From Gammaproteobacteria bacterium (GTDB lineage Bacteria > Pseudomonadota > Gammaproteobacteria > HK1): 64,000 nt of DNA. Positions within the stretch are counted from its first letter, which is position 1. Every line of letters starts with the position of its first letter. The notes below the pieces were generated by a model. It was not told the origin of the DNA. It did no database searches and saw only the letters and a program-made list of their open reading frames with translations. Below are positions 1-8,638 of the stretch, piece by piece. The stretch is taken from positions 53,974-117,973 of the forward strand of contig JAJFJT010000032.1 in assembly GCA_021773795.1 (NCBI GenBank), given 5' to 3'. The position numbers and the translations under genes were made by a program.

Positions 1-961
1 ACTCCGTGGTAAACATCATGTCCTGGTACTTGTCCCAATGCCCGGAACGCTCCCACAGGGATCGGTCAACGATCATCGGGGTATGCACCTCCTGATAATC
101 ATTTTTGCGCAGTATGGTGCGAATGTACTGCTCCACTTCCTTGTAGATTATCCAGCCACGGTCATGCCAGAAGGCCATGCCCGGCGCCTCTTCCTGAAAA
201 TGAAACAGGTCGAGTTCCTTGCCAATGCGACGGTGATCACGCTTCTCAGCCTCTTTCAAACGATGGAGATAACCCCGGAGCTGCTTCTTATCGGGCCAGG
301 CGGTGCCATAGAGGCGCTGCAGCATTTCATTACGGGAATCCCCTCGCCAATAAGCACCCGCCACCTTGGTGAGCTTGAAGGCCTTGAGCAGGCCGGTGCG
401 GGGCACATGGGGGCCACGGCAAAGATCGATGAAATCGCCTTGGCGATAGAGAGAAATCTCCTCACCGGCGGGAATATCACTAATGAGCTCTGCCTTATAA
501 GCCTCACCCATCCCCGCGAAAAACTCGATGGCAGCCTCACGCGACAGGGTCGAACGCACAATGGCGTGATCCGCAGCCACCAGTTCCATCATGCGTTTGT
601 CGATAGCCTCCAAATCCTCCGGCGTAAAGGGCCGGTCAAAGGCAAAGTCATAATAAAACCCGTTCTCCACCACTGGACCAATGGTGACCTGGGCCTCGGG
701 AAACAACGCCTTCACTGCCTGTGCAAGCAAGTGGGCAGTGGAATGGCGAATAACCTCAAGCCCCTCAGGGTCGCGGGGAGTGATGATGCGAATTTCCGCG
801 TCGCTATCTACGCGGTAGGAGGCATCCACCAGACGCCCGTCCACCATCCCGGCCAAGGTGGCCTTGGCGAGTCCCGGCCCTATGCGGGCCGCAACCTCCA
901 GCACACTGACGGGTTGCTCAAAATCCTGGACGGAGCCGTCCGGAAGCTTGATAGCTGGCAT
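1..961 (-). CDS. thrS: Threonyl-tRNA synthetase, N-terminal half (runs off left edge)
   Basis: Cytoplasmic enzyme that charges tRNA-Thr. The ATG is at 961-959 on the minus strand and the frame stays open to base 1, so about 320 residues are present and the 3' half lies outside the window. Visible parts are a TGS domain (about residues 1-61), the second editing domain with the HxxxH metal motif (H73, H77) and a DLCRGPHVP segment, then the start of the class II core ending at [14 protein letters not shown], which matches the family. The later core zinc ligands are not in view. A tRNA-Val gene lies 83 bases upstream on the same strand and may be co-transcribed. The identification is very secure. 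Confidence 0.97.
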   Translation of the reverse strand, partial: MPAIKLPDGSVQDFEQPVSVLEVAARIGPGLAKATLAGMVDGRLVDASYRVDSDAEIRIITPRDPEGLEVIRHSTAHLLAQAVKALFPEAQVTIGPVVENGFYYDFAFDRPFTPEDLEAIDKRMMELVAADHAIVRSTLSREAAIEFFAGMGEAYKAELISDIPAGEEISLYRQGDFIDLCRGPHVPRTGLLKAFKLTKVAGAYWRGDSRNEMLQRLYGTAWPDKKQLRGYLHRLKEAEKRDHRRIGKELDLFHFQEEAPGMAFWHDRGWIIYKEVEQYIRTILRKNDYQEVHTPMIVDRSLWERSGHWDKYQDMMFTTE

Positions 962-1044
962 GAAGGTAACCTAAAAGGGTGTGGCGGGGACTATTTTCAA
1001 GGTACGTCCGCGTGTATCGGAAAATCCGGAAAGGATGATGATAT

Positions 1045-1120
1045 TGGTAGGCGCGGGCGGGGTCGAACCGCCGACCACTACCATGTCAAGATAGTGCTCT
1101 ACCACTGAGCTACGCGCCTA
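1045..1120 (-). tRNA. tRNA-Val (GAC anticodon)
   Basis: A 76-base cloverleaf on the minus strand. The 7-bp acceptor stem is TAGGCGC/GCGCCTA, the D-arm reads GCTCAGTGGTAGAGC, and the anticodon loop TTGACAT gives anticodon GAC. The T-arm is GGCGG-TTCGACC-CCGCC and the CCA end is encoded. Confidence 0.96.
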
Positions 1121-1205
1121 TAAACGGCGGCAAACGATACAGTGGAGCTAGCCTGGAGGCAAGCGCTTCCCGGCATTGATCTATCGCTGCCGCAAACGAA
1201 AAATC

Positions 1206-3245
1206 TCAACCGGGATCCAGCACTGGATCGACGCCCAGGTTCAATTCCGAAATACGCTGAATGCGATCGCGTAATTCCGCAGCCTGTTCGAACTCCAGAT
1301 TTTCGGCGTGACCAAACATCTGCTTCTCCAATCGTCGCAGCAAGGCCGCCAATTTTGCTGGCTTCATGGCGCGATATTCCACCATTTCATCAGCCACCTG
1401 AGAAAATCTCTGCGCACTCCCCTTGTGATCGGTACTGGCGGATTCCAGAATATCCACCACTGCCTTGCGGATACCCTGCGGGGTGATCCCGTGGGCCTCG
1501 TTATGCGCCAGTTGTTTTTGACGCCGGCGCTCAGTTTCGTCTATTGCCCGTTGCATGGAACCGGTTATCCGATCCCCATAAAGGATGGCCTTGCCGTTGA
1601 GGTTACGCGCGGCGCGACCAATGGTTTGGATGAGCGCCCGCTCGGAACGCAGAAAACCCTCTTTGTCCGCATCCAGAATAGCCACCAGTGAAACCTCCGG
1701 CATATCCAGACCTTCACGCAACAGGTTGATGCCCACCAATACGTCGAATATACCCAAACGCAGATCACGGATGATCTCCACCCGCTCCACGGTATCGATA
1801 TCGGAATGGAGGTAACGCACCTTAACCCCGTGCTCGGCCAGATATTCGCTCAGGTTTTCCGACATGCGCTTGGTCAGCGTGGTGACCAGCACGCGCTCGG
1901 ACTGTGCTACCCGCAGATTGATTTCTGACAGCAAATCATCCACCTGGGTCGAGGCCGGACGCACCGTGATCTCCGGGTCAAGCAGACCCGTGGGACGCAC
2001 CACTTGCTCCGCCACGGCGCCAGCGTGTTCCGCCTCATAAACACTTGGCGTAGCCGAAACAAAGATGGTTTGTGGTGAGATCCGCTTAAACTCGTCGAAT
2101 TTTAGTGGCCGATTATCCAGCGCAGAGGGCAAGCGAAAGCCATACTGCACCAGCGTCTCCTTGCGCGAGCGATCGCCCTTATACATACCGCCGATCTGCG
2201 GCACCGTCACATGACTCTCGTCGATGAATATCAGTGCGTTGTCCGGCAGGTAATCAAACAGCGTCGGTGGTGGCTCCCCCGGCGCACGGCCGGAGAGATA
2301 ACGTGAATAGTTCTCAATTCCCTTGCAATACCCCAACTCTCGCATCATCTCCAGGTCAAAGCGGGTGCGCTGCTCCAGCCGCTGTGCCTCCACCAGAAGA
2401 TTAGCCTCGTAGAGATGGGCTAGCCGCTCCTTCAGCTCAACCTTAATCTCCTCAACCGCTGCCAATACCTTGGAGCGCGGCGTCACGTAATGGCTTTTGG
2501 GGTAGATGGTCAAGCGTGGCAGGCGCTGCAAGACTTCACCGGTCAGTGGATCGAAGCGAGCAAGGGACTCCACCTCGTCGTCGAATAACTCGATACGCAC
2601 CGCATCACGCTCAGAATCCGCCGGGTGTACGTCGATAACCTCTCCTCGCACCCGGTAACAGCCACGCCGCAGCTCCGTATCGTTGCGGGTATACTGCATC
2701 TCGGCGAGACGGCGCAGAATGGCACGCTGATCCGCGCGCTCCCCGCAACTCAGGTGGAGCACCATCTGATGAAAAGATTCGGGGTCACCCAGACCATAAA
2801 TGGCCGACACCGTCGCCACGATCACAGTGTCTTTTCGCTCCAGCATGGCTTTGGTGGCGGACAGCCGCATCTGCTCTATCTGCTCATTGATCGCGGCATC
2901 CTTCTCTATATACATATCCGAGGCCGGAACATAGGCTTCTGGCTGGTAATAGTCGTAATAGGAAACAAAATACTCCACCGAGCTATTGGGAAAAAAGGCC
3001 CGCATCTCCGCATAAAGCTGGGCTGCCAGCGTTTTGTTGGGCGCCATCACCAATGCCGGACGCTGCACCGCCTGGATGACGTTGGCCATGGTAAAGGTCT
3101 TACCCGAGCCGGTTACGCCCAGCAAAGTTTGATGGGATAGCCCATCCCGCAGCCCCGCCACCAGCGCGGTGATAGCCTCCGGTTGATCCCCTGCTGGAGA
3201 AAAATCGGCCTTGAGGTTAAACAGCGAATGTGTGGTGTTTTCCAT
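1206..3245 (-). CDS. uvrB: UvrABC excision nuclease subunit B
   Basis: DNA damage-verifying helicase subunit of nucleotide excision repair; it works with UvrA and UvrC. The 679-residue length is usual for UvrB. Walker A GVTGSGKT is at residues 43-50. The beta-hairpin region with [12 protein letters not shown] follows, then the Walker B-like IDESH, helicase motifs ([18 protein letters not shown]), and a C-terminal UVR domain around [11 protein letters not shown] that binds UvrC. It is divergent from the aminotransferase gene at 3329, with 83 bases between them that must hold both promoters. No oddities were seen. Confidence 0.98.
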   Translation of the reverse strand: MENTTHSLFNLKADFSPAGDQPEAITALVAGLRDGLSHQTLLGVTGSGKTFTMANVIQAVQRPALVMAPNKTLAAQLYAEMRAFFPNSSVEYFVSYYDYYQPEAYVPASDMYIEKDAAINEQIEQMRLSATKAMLERKDTVIVATVSAIYGLGDPESFHQMVLHLSCGERADQRAILRRLAEMQYTRNDTELRRGCYRVRGEVIDVHPADSERDAVRIELFDDEVESLARFDPLTGEVLQRLPRLTIYPKSHYVTPRSKVLAAVEEIKVELKERLAHLYEANLLVEAQRLEQRTRFDLEMMRELGYCKGIENYSRYLSGRAPGEPPPTLFDYLPDNALIFIDESHVTVPQIGGMYKGDRSRKETLVQYGFRLPSALDNRPLKFDEFKRISPQTIFVSATPSVYEAEHAGAVAEQVVRPTGLLDPEITVRPASTQVDDLLSEINLRVAQSERVLVTTLTKRMSENLSEYLAEHGVKVRYLHSDIDTVERVEIIRDLRLGIFDVLVGINLLREGLDMPEVSLVAILDADKEGFLRSERALIQTIGRAARNLNGKAILYGDRITGSMQRAIDETERRRQKQLAHNEAHGITPQGIRKAVVDILESASTDHKGSAQRFSQVADEMVEYRAMKPAKLAALLRRLEKQMFGHAENLEFEQAAELRDRIQRISELNLGVDPVLDPG

Positions 3246-3328
3246 TTAGGGGCTTGCTTGAGTAGAATCGCGGTGCTTCCCTTAAGCTGGAAGCGAAGCC
3301 ACCATTTTGACATCAGGAGTATGCGAAA

Positions 3329-4510
3329 GTGAATCTATCCGAGCGCGCCCAGGCAATTAAGCCTTCCCCCACCCTCGCCGTTACCGCCCGTGCCGCGGCA
3401 CTGCGCGCCGAAGGCAAAGATATTATTGGCCTTGGTGCCGGGGAGCCGGATTTTGATACCCCGGAGCACATCCGTGAGGCCGGTAAGAAAGCCCTGGATG
3501 ATGGCTTTACCCGTTACACTGCTGTGGATGGCCGGATCGAACTGAAACAGGCGATCATCGCCAAGTTCTCCCGCGACAACGGCCTGGATTACGCACCGGA
3601 GCAGATCATCGTCTCCTGTGGCGCCAAGCACTCCATCTACAACCTCATGCAGGCACTGCTCAATCCGGGCGACGAGGTGCTGATCCCCGCACCCTACTGG
3701 GTCTCCTATCCGGATATGAGCCTGCTGGCCGGTGCCAAGCCCGTCGTCATCGAAGCTGGTATCGAGCAGGGATTCAAGATTACCCCCGCCCAGCTAGAAG
3801 CGGCCATCACCCCGCGCAGCCGTCTGTTATTCCTCAACAGTCCCTCTAACCCCACGGGAGTTTGTTACACCCCCGAGGAAATGGCGGCATTGGGAGAGGT
3901 ATTGCTAGCGCATCCGAATATCATTATCGCCTCGGACGATATCTACGAGCACATCCTGTGGGAAGGCGGCTTCTGCAATATCGTCATGGCCTGCCCGGAG
4001 CTTTACGACCGTACCGTCGTCATCAATGGCGTGTCCAAGGTCTACGCCATGACTGGCTGGCGCATCGGCTATGCGGCCTGCAATGCTGATCTGGTAAAGG
4101 GAATGAAAAAGATTCAGTCCCAAAGCACCTCCAATCCCACCACCATGGCTCAATTGGCTACCGAGGCCGCCCTCAACGGTGACCAGAGCTTCGTGGCACC
4201 CATGGCAGAGGTCTTCGAAGAACGCCACGCCTATGTCCTCAAGCGCCTCAACCAGCTCAAAGGCGTACGTTGTCTGCCGGCCCAGGGCGCCTTCTACGCC
4301 TTCCCGGAAATGAGCGAGGCCATCGCTGCTCTTGACGGTGTGGCCAATGATGTCGCCCTGGCAGAGCATTTCATCGAACACGCAGGCGTTGCCATGGTGC
4401 CCGGCTCCGCCTTCGGCGCCGCCGGCTACATGCGCATCTCCTACGCTACCAGTATGGATAAGCTGACTACTGCCCTGGACCGTATTGAGAGCGTACTGGG
4501 GACCAAGTAA
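3329..4510 (+). CDS. PLP-dependent class I aminotransferase (aspartate aminotransferase type)
   Basis: A 393-residue fold-type I aminotransferase of the class Ib aspartate aminotransferase group. It moves amino groups between aspartate (or another amino acid) and 2-oxoglutarate in the cytoplasm. The PLP lysine is K237 in VSKVYAMTGWRIGYA. SNPTG (about residues 173-177), the SDDIYE aspartate/tyrosine pair and a C-terminal substrate arginine in YMRISYA are present. The start is GTG at 3329, with AGGAG at 3315-3319 as ribosome-binding site. An ATG at 3321 opens only a three-codon frame (M-R-K) that ends across the GTG. The substrate cannot be told from sequence; an aromatic or prephenate transaminase is possible. 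Confidence 0.9.
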   Translation: MNLSERAQAIKPSPTLAVTARAAALRAEGKDIIGLGAGEPDFDTPEHIREAGKKALDDGFTRYTAVDGRIELKQAIIAKFSRDNGLDYAPEQIIVSCGAKHSIYNLMQALLNPGDEVLIPAPYWVSYPDMSLLAGAKPVVIEAGIEQGFKITPAQLEAAITPRSRLLFLNSPSNPTGVCYTPEEMAALGEVLLAHPNIIIASDDIYEHILWEGGFCNIVMACPELYDRTVVINGVSKVYAMTGWRIGYAACNADLVKGMKKIQSQSTSNPTTMAQLATEAALNGDQSFVAPMAEVFEERHAYVLKRLNQLKGVRCLPAQGAFYAFPEMSEAIAALDGVANDVALAEHFIEHAGVAMVPGSAFGAAGYMRISYATSMDKLTTALDRIESVLGTK

Positions 4511-4524
4511 GCGGATAACAGCCA

Positions 4525-4576
4525 TCGGGAATGGGAGACCGCGAAACAAGCGCTCATGGCGGTTGACCATTCCCGA
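4525..4576. other. Strong inverted repeat between aminotransferase gene and tRNA-Asn
   Basis: TCGGGAATGG (4525-4534) pairs perfectly with CCATTCCCGA (4567-4576). Inside it ACCGC (4538-4542) pairs with GCGGT (4559-4563), separated by a GAG/TGA internal loop that can form tandem G-A pairs. No T-run follows, so it is not a textbook intrinsic terminator. It could be an mRNA 3'-end stabiliser or a processing signal before the tRNA. Confidence 0.6.
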
Positions 4577-4605
4577 CCACCGCAATAACATACGCGCCCT
4601 GCAAT

Positions 4606-4681
4606 TCCCCTGTAGCTCAGTTGGTAGAGCGGGTGACTGTTAATCACTAGGTCGGCGGTTCGAGCCCGTCCGGGGGAGCCA
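4606..4681 (+). tRNA. tRNA-Asn (GTT anticodon)
   Basis: A 76-base cloverleaf. The acceptor stem is TCCCCTG/CGGGGGA (one T-G pair), the D-arm GCTCAGTTGGTAGAGC, the anticodon loop CTGTTAA (GTT), the T-arm with GTTCGAGCC, and the CCA end is encoded. Confidence 0.97.
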
Positions 4682-4816
4682 TATTCCGTAACAACATTAG
4701 CACTCAACCGTTCCCCCTTACCCTGCTTTATGGGAAAAAGCTTGAGTCTTTGGAGGCACCACTACTTGAGAGGCCTGCGCGACTAATTGGGTGTGGACGC
4801 GAGGTAACTTGGGTAC

Positions 4817-4846
4817 AAAACAAAAGTCCCGCACTGAGGGGGGACT
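4817..4846 (-). terminator. Rho-independent terminator of the PEP-CTERM gene
   Basis: Read on the minus strand, AGTCCC pairs with GGGACT across a loop, followed at once by TTTTGTTTT. It sits 27 bases beyond the stop of the PEP-CTERM gene, as expected for a single-gene transcript. Confidence 0.75.
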
Positions 4847-4872
4847 GTAGTCAGGTAGATAACTTAGGCTGG

Positions 4873-5442
4873 TTACCTTGCTTTACGCCGGCTGAATCCT
4901 ATACCAACTAGACCAAGGCCCAGGAGGGCAAGGGTGACTGGCTCAGGAGCAGCAGGTTCGACGGTGGGTAGTGGGTCAATTACATTGGTCAGTCTGAACA
5001 TGAAATCGTTGTAATCCCGGTCGCCTCCGCCCAGCAGGTCTTCAAATCCTACCGTTGTCACAAAGACATCATCCACAAGGCTTGTGATTGCCTGAGCATG
5101 CGCCAGGCCATCAGGATTGCGAGCACTGTCTCCACTAAAGAAGCTCAACCCCGTATTGCGGACATAGATCCTGAATTCCAGTTCCGTGCCCGCACCGAAA
5201 GCCCCCAGATTGACCAGTTCGCCATCCACAGGACTGGACTTATTGAATATTTCGTTTTCGCCCAGATACAGGGTATTGAAATACCCGGCGTCGCTGCCCA
5301 GGAATTCGGCATAGACGTTGCCATCGCTGGCGACCAGCAGAGCGCCGCCCAGGATCGGCGTATCAAGTATCGGGTCGGCCTGGGCCATCCCGGTTAGCAG
5401 AAAGGCGTAAAAGAATGCCAACAATTTCATTTTTAATTTCAT
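4873..5442 (-). CDS. PEP-CTERM sorting domain protein with DUF4114-like domain
   Basis: A 189-residue secreted protein and likely substrate of exosortase A. The N-terminus is a signal peptide (residues 1-22, cut near AQA-DP). The middle is a beta-rich domain ending in GFEDLLGGGDRDYNDFMFR (132-150), typical of DUF4114. The C-terminus is a standard sorting signal: PEP at 166-168, a hydrophobic stretch LALLGLGLVGIGF, then SRRKAR. In the known system the tail is cut and the protein is anchored or released with EPS. The gene stands alone, with its own terminator and a sigma-54-like promoter about 50 bases upstream. Its job is unknown; matrix or floc formation is known for some PEP-CTERM proteins. 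Confidence 0.93.
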   Translation of the reverse strand: MKLKMKLLAFFYAFLLTGMAQADPILDTPILGGALLVASDGNVYAEFLGSDAGYFNTLYLGENEIFNKSSPVDGELVNLGAFGAGTELEFRIYVRNTGLSFFSGDSARNPDGLAHAQAITSLVDDVFVTTVGFEDLLGGGDRDYNDFMFRLTNVIDPLPTVEPAAPEPVTLALLGLGLVGIGFSRRKAR

Positions 5443-5493
5443 AATTTTTAATCTTCTAGAAAAAACCGAATTCAGGAGTATATGTCTAGCGTT

Positions 5494-5508
5494 GCAATTC
5501 TTATGCCG
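5494..5508 (-). promoter_or_regulatory. Sigma-54 (RpoN) -24/-12 promoter of the PEP-CTERM gene
   Basis: On the minus strand the sequence CGGCATAAGAATTGC matches the RpoN consensus TGGCAYR-N4-TTGC except the first base, with the required GG-N10-GC spacing, and is followed by A. The predicted transcription start is near 5483, about 40 bases before the ATG. PEP-CTERM genes are known to be controlled by RpoN with the PrsK/PrsR pair in other bacteria. No activator site was identified with confidence. Confidence 0.75.
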
Positions 5509-5872
5509 ACATCATAAAAAATGTTATTTATCAGCCGCATATGAATAGACATAAGAGAGCCAAACAGAAAGCAAGCGGGAAAGTGTAAAAAATCCTGACG
5601 CTTTTCGTCCTATTTCAAAGCCGAAATTTCAGAAAACATGCCCCATCGCACACTAATCCTTTATTTATCAACAGATTACAATAATAAGGGCATGTAAAGA
5701 ACCTCAAAAAGAAAGGCCTATGAGTGCACTGAAAGGCGTCCTTCCAGACAAGAAACCACGACATAACGAACTGTTCCAGTGGTGTGCTTCTTCTCTGGCC
5801 CCACCCTCCCTGTTAAGCCTGCAATGAGGTCCTATCTGCTGACCGGGTTTACGAAAGAACCTCGCCCATACA
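5509..5872. other. Intergenic stretch without a gene
   Basis: 364 bases between the sigma-54 promoter and the stop of the alcohol dehydrogenase gene. The half next to the promoter is AT-rich and is where an RpoN activator would bind, but no clear inverted repeat was found. No convincing reading frame or terminator hairpin was seen. Confidence 0.5.
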
Positions 5873-6967
5873 TTACGGTTTAACGGCCACGCGATAGGCG
5901 CCGGAGGTGTGTGCCGCTGCAAAGGCTTCATTGGCCTGTTCCAGTGGGAAACTCTGCGAAACAAGCTCTGCGAAGGGAAACGCCTCGGCATGGGCCTCGG
6001 TGAATGCCAGTGCAGTGGCCAGATCCTCGGGTGCATAGTTGTGAACGCCCACGATTTTCGTCATGCGCCGCACCACGGTTTCTGCATTGAGTGCGATGGG
6101 CCGAGCTGGATGCACGGCTCCAATCCAAATACAGACACCACCGATACGTAGCTGCGCCAGCGAGAGTTCCATGGCATCAGCCACGCCGGTCAGGTCCATG
6201 GCGAGATCGACACCACGTCCATCAGTGGCCTCGGCAATAATGCCCTCAAGTACTTCAGACGCCTCTCCTACGCGGAAAACTTGCGTCGCACCAAAGCGTC
6301 TTGCCTGTTCCAGGCGATCGGCCTGGACATCGCAGACAATCACCTCACGTGCTCCACCCGAGCGCGCCATGGCCGTCGCCATCAGCCCCAGCATCCCGGC
6401 GCCGATAACAAGAACCGACGCACCGGCCACCGACAAGCCCGCGAGCCGAAAGCCGGCAGCCACGGTGGCGGTCGCGCAATTGACTGGACAGGCGATCTCA
6501 TCCGGCAGCGCATCAGCCACCTTGAGGATCGCCGTGCCCGGCGCGAGGTGGCAATATTCGGCGAGCCCACCACTGAAGGGATGACTATGCGAAACCCGCT
6601 GATGACCGTATTTGAAGAGGCTTTCGCATTTCTGTGGCAAGCCGTTTTTGCAGTAGAAACAGATCTCGCAGTTCGCGGCGACGGTCCAGGTCACACGGTC
6701 ACCAACGGCCAGCGCCTTGCCCCGCCAGTCGCGCGGGGGGGCGACTTGGGCAAGCCACTCGATGTGACCAATGATCTCATGCCCGAGAATCGTGGGGGTT
6801 GGCGCTGTACGGCGCCCGAAGAAGGTTCCTACGTCGCTGCCGCATAGCGTCGAACAGGTCACTCGCACCAGCGCCTCGCCGGCTTCGAGCGTGGGCAATG
6901 CAAATTCGGCAGGCCGCAATGGTTTACCCGGCTCATCGAAAATCATGGCTTTACCAGTTTTACGCAT
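5873..6967 (-). CDS. Zinc-dependent alcohol dehydrogenase, phosphonate-catabolism type
   Basis: A 364-residue medium-chain dehydrogenase resembling the TIGR03366 group found with phosphonate genes. Catalytic zinc ligands are C42 and H63-E64 (GHEIIGH). A structural zinc site has four cysteines, C100, C103, C106 and C114. The NAD-binding loop is VIGAGMLGLMA. The ATG at 6967 was chosen over the longer open frame to 7216 because family homology starts at MRKTGKAMIF and AAGGTG precedes it. It is the last gene of the operon and is separated from the aldehyde dehydrogenase by a strong hairpin. It may interconvert an alcohol and an aldehyde linked to phosphonate or acetaldehyde metabolism; the substrate is not known. 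Confidence 0.9.
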   Translation of the reverse strand: MRKTGKAMIFDEPGKPLRPAEFALPTLEAGEALVRVTCSTLCGSDVGTFFGRRTAPTPTILGHEIIGHIEWLAQVAPPRDWRGKALAVGDRVTWTVAANCEICFYCKNGLPQKCESLFKYGHQRVSHSHPFSGGLAEYCHLAPGTAILKVADALPDEIACPVNCATATVAAGFRLAGLSVAGASVLVIGAGMLGLMATAMARSGGAREVIVCDVQADRLEQARRFGATQVFRVGEASEVLEGIIAEATDGRGVDLAMDLTGVADAMELSLAQLRIGGVCIWIGAVHPARPIALNAETVVRRMTKIVGVHNYAPEDLATALAFTEAHAEAFPFAELVSQSFPLEQANEAFAAAHTSGAYRVAVKP

Positions 6968-7017
6968 GGGTGGCACCTTGTCCGAAAGGGATTGAAGCCA
7001 TTTGCAGTAACACGGGG

Positions 7018-7071
7018 CTCCCGGCTGTTTGCACAGGGGATTTTTGAATTCCCGGTGCAAACAGCCGGGAG
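7018..7071. other. 17-bp perfect inverted repeat between two operon genes
   Basis: CTCCCGGCTGTTTGCAC (7018-7034) pairs perfectly with GTGCAAACAGCCGGGAG (7055-7071). The 20-base loop can form a smaller GGGA/TCCC stem. No U-tract follows on the minus strand, so simple termination is unlikely. A role in RNA stability or in setting the ratio of aldehyde to alcohol dehydrogenase is possible. Confidence 0.7.
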
Positions 7072-7097
7072 TCTGAAGCTCAGAAAATCTCGTCGGG

Positions 7098-8603
7098 CTA
7101 CTGTTCGGCACCGCTTTTGAAGTGAAACTGTGCACCCGTGCGGATGCCCGACGGCCAACGCGAGGTAATCGTTTTAAGGCGGGTATAGAACCTGACGCCC
7201 TCCATGCCGTGGACATGGTGGTCGCCCATCAACGAACGCTTCCAGCCGCCGAAGCTGTGATAGGCCACGGGCACCGGGATCGGCACATTGATGCCGATCA
7301 TGCCAATGTTGGCACGCGAGGAAAAATTGCGCGCGGCATCACCGTCGCGGGTGAAGATGGCCGCGCCGTTACCGTATTCGTGATCATTGACCATCTTCAG
7401 CGCATGTTCGTAATCATCGGCACGAACGACCGCAAGTACGGGGCCAAAGATCTCATCGGTGTAGATGGACATATCCGTAGTCACCCGATCGAAGAGGCAA
7501 CCGCCGATAAAAAATCCGTCCTCATAACCTTGCGGCGAGACGGCCCGCCCGTCGACTACCAATTCGGCGCCGGCGGCGATGCCTTGGTCAATATAGCCGA
7601 GGACTTTGTCACGGGCGGCAGCGGTGACCACCGGCCCCATGTCCGAAGTCTCGTCGTTCCAGGGACCCACTTTAAGGCCCTGGACCTTCGGTGATATACG
7701 GCGAATGAATTCGTCGCCGGTTTCCTCGCCCACAGCGATAATCACCGAGATTGCCATGCAGCGTTCCCCCGCCGATCCATAGGCCGCGCCCACGGCGGCA
7801 TCGACAGCCTGCTCCATATCCGCATCGGGAAGTACGACCATGTGGTTCTTGGCGCCACACAAAGCCTGCACCCGCTTGCTGTGCCGGCATCCAGTTTCGT
7901 AGATGTACTGGCCGGTGGCCGTGGAGCCGACAAAGCTGACAGCGGCAATGGCCGGATTGCTTAACAACTCATCCACGGCTTCCTTATCGCCATTGACGAC
8001 GTTGAGACAGCCCTTGGGTAGCCCGGCTTCAAACATCAGCTCAGTGAGCCGAAGACCGCACGACGGGTCCCTCTCTGACGGCTTCAGGACAAAGGTATTA
8101 CCGCAGGCCAGCGCCACCGGGAACATCCACAGGGGCACCATGGCTGGAAAGTTAAACGGCGTGATTCCTGCACAGACGCCAACCGGCTGGCGCATGGAAT
8201 AGGTGTCGACGTCCGTAGCAACCCCTTCGGAAAACTCACCCTTGAGTAAATGCGGTATGCCGCAGGCAAATTCCACAACCTCCAGTCCCCGGGTGATTGA
8301 CCCTCGGGCATCGGGTACGGTTTTGCCATGCTCGCTGGACAGCATTTCCGCCAGTTCGTCCATGTCCCGGATTAACAATTCACGAAACTTGAACAACACC
8401 TGGGCACGCTTCGCTGGCGGTGTTGCCGACCAGCCAGACAAAGCCGCCTCCGCTGAGGCGATGGCTGCACGAGTTTCCCCACTTGACGCCAACGGTACCC
8501 GCCCCATGGTCTTTCCCGTTGCCGGGTCATAAACATTGCCGAAACGGCCGCTTTTTCCCTTGACCCGCTGGCCGTCAATGAAATGGGAAAGTTCTTTAGT
8601 GAT
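7098..8603 (-). CDS. CoA-acylating (methylmalonate-semialdehyde type) aldehyde dehydrogenase
   Basis: Aldehyde dehydrogenase of the MmsA family. The catalytic cysteine is in SAGERCMA (C250 counted from the internal ATG). The usual general-base Glu motif is replaced by LCGAKNH, as in CoA-dependent members that give acyl-CoA. In this operon it most likely turns acetaldehyde, released by PhnX, into acetyl-CoA. The start is odd. Family homology (TKELSHFIDGQRVKG) extends 32 codons above the first ATG at 8507, to an ATC codon at 8603-8601. That codon has GGAG eight bases ahead, and no ATG, GTG or TTG exists in between. The conservative start is 8507 (469 residues); the homologous protein would be about 501 residues. 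A base error or a rare start codon are both possible. Confidence 0.88.
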   Translation of the reverse strand: MTKELSHFIDGQRVKGKSGRFGNVYDPATGKTMGRVPLASSGETRAAIASAEAALSGWSATPPAKRAQVLFKFRELLIRDMDELAEMLSSEHGKTVPDARGSITRGLEVVEFACGIPHLLKGEFSEGVATDVDTYSMRQPVGVCAGITPFNFPAMVPLWMFPVALACGNTFVLKPSERDPSCGLRLTELMFEAGLPKGCLNVVNGDKEAVDELLSNPAIAAVSFVGSTATGQYIYETGCRHSKRVQALCGAKNHMVVLPDADMEQAVDAAVGAAYGSAGERCMAISVIIAVGEETGDEFIRRISPKVQGLKVGPWNDETSDMGPVVTAAARDKVLGYIDQGIAAGAELVVDGRAVSPQGYEDGFFIGGCLFDRVTTDMSIYTDEIFGPVLAVVRADDYEHALKMVNDHEYGNGAAIFTRDGDAARNFSSRANIGMIGINVPIPVPVAYHSFGGWKRSLMGDHHVHGMEGVRFYTRLKTITSRWPSGIRTGAQFHFKSGAEQ

Positions 8604-8638
8604 AACCCTGACTCCTTGAAGTTGAGGAAAACCCCAGC

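Noticed and set aside
38..1108. 356-residue plus-strand frame
   Set aside because: It lies antisense to thrS and tRNA-Val and has no recognisable domains; the minus-strand protein matches ThrRS throughout.
4441..4707. 88-residue minus-strand reading frame across tRNA-Asn
   Set aside because: The sequence is the known artefact read backwards through tRNA-Asn; the tRNA cloverleaf is certain.
5704..6036. 110-residue minus-strand frame at the end of the alcohol dehydrogenase gene
   Set aside because: It overlaps the alcohol dehydrogenase coding end in another frame; its Pro/Arg-rich composition looks like a shadow.
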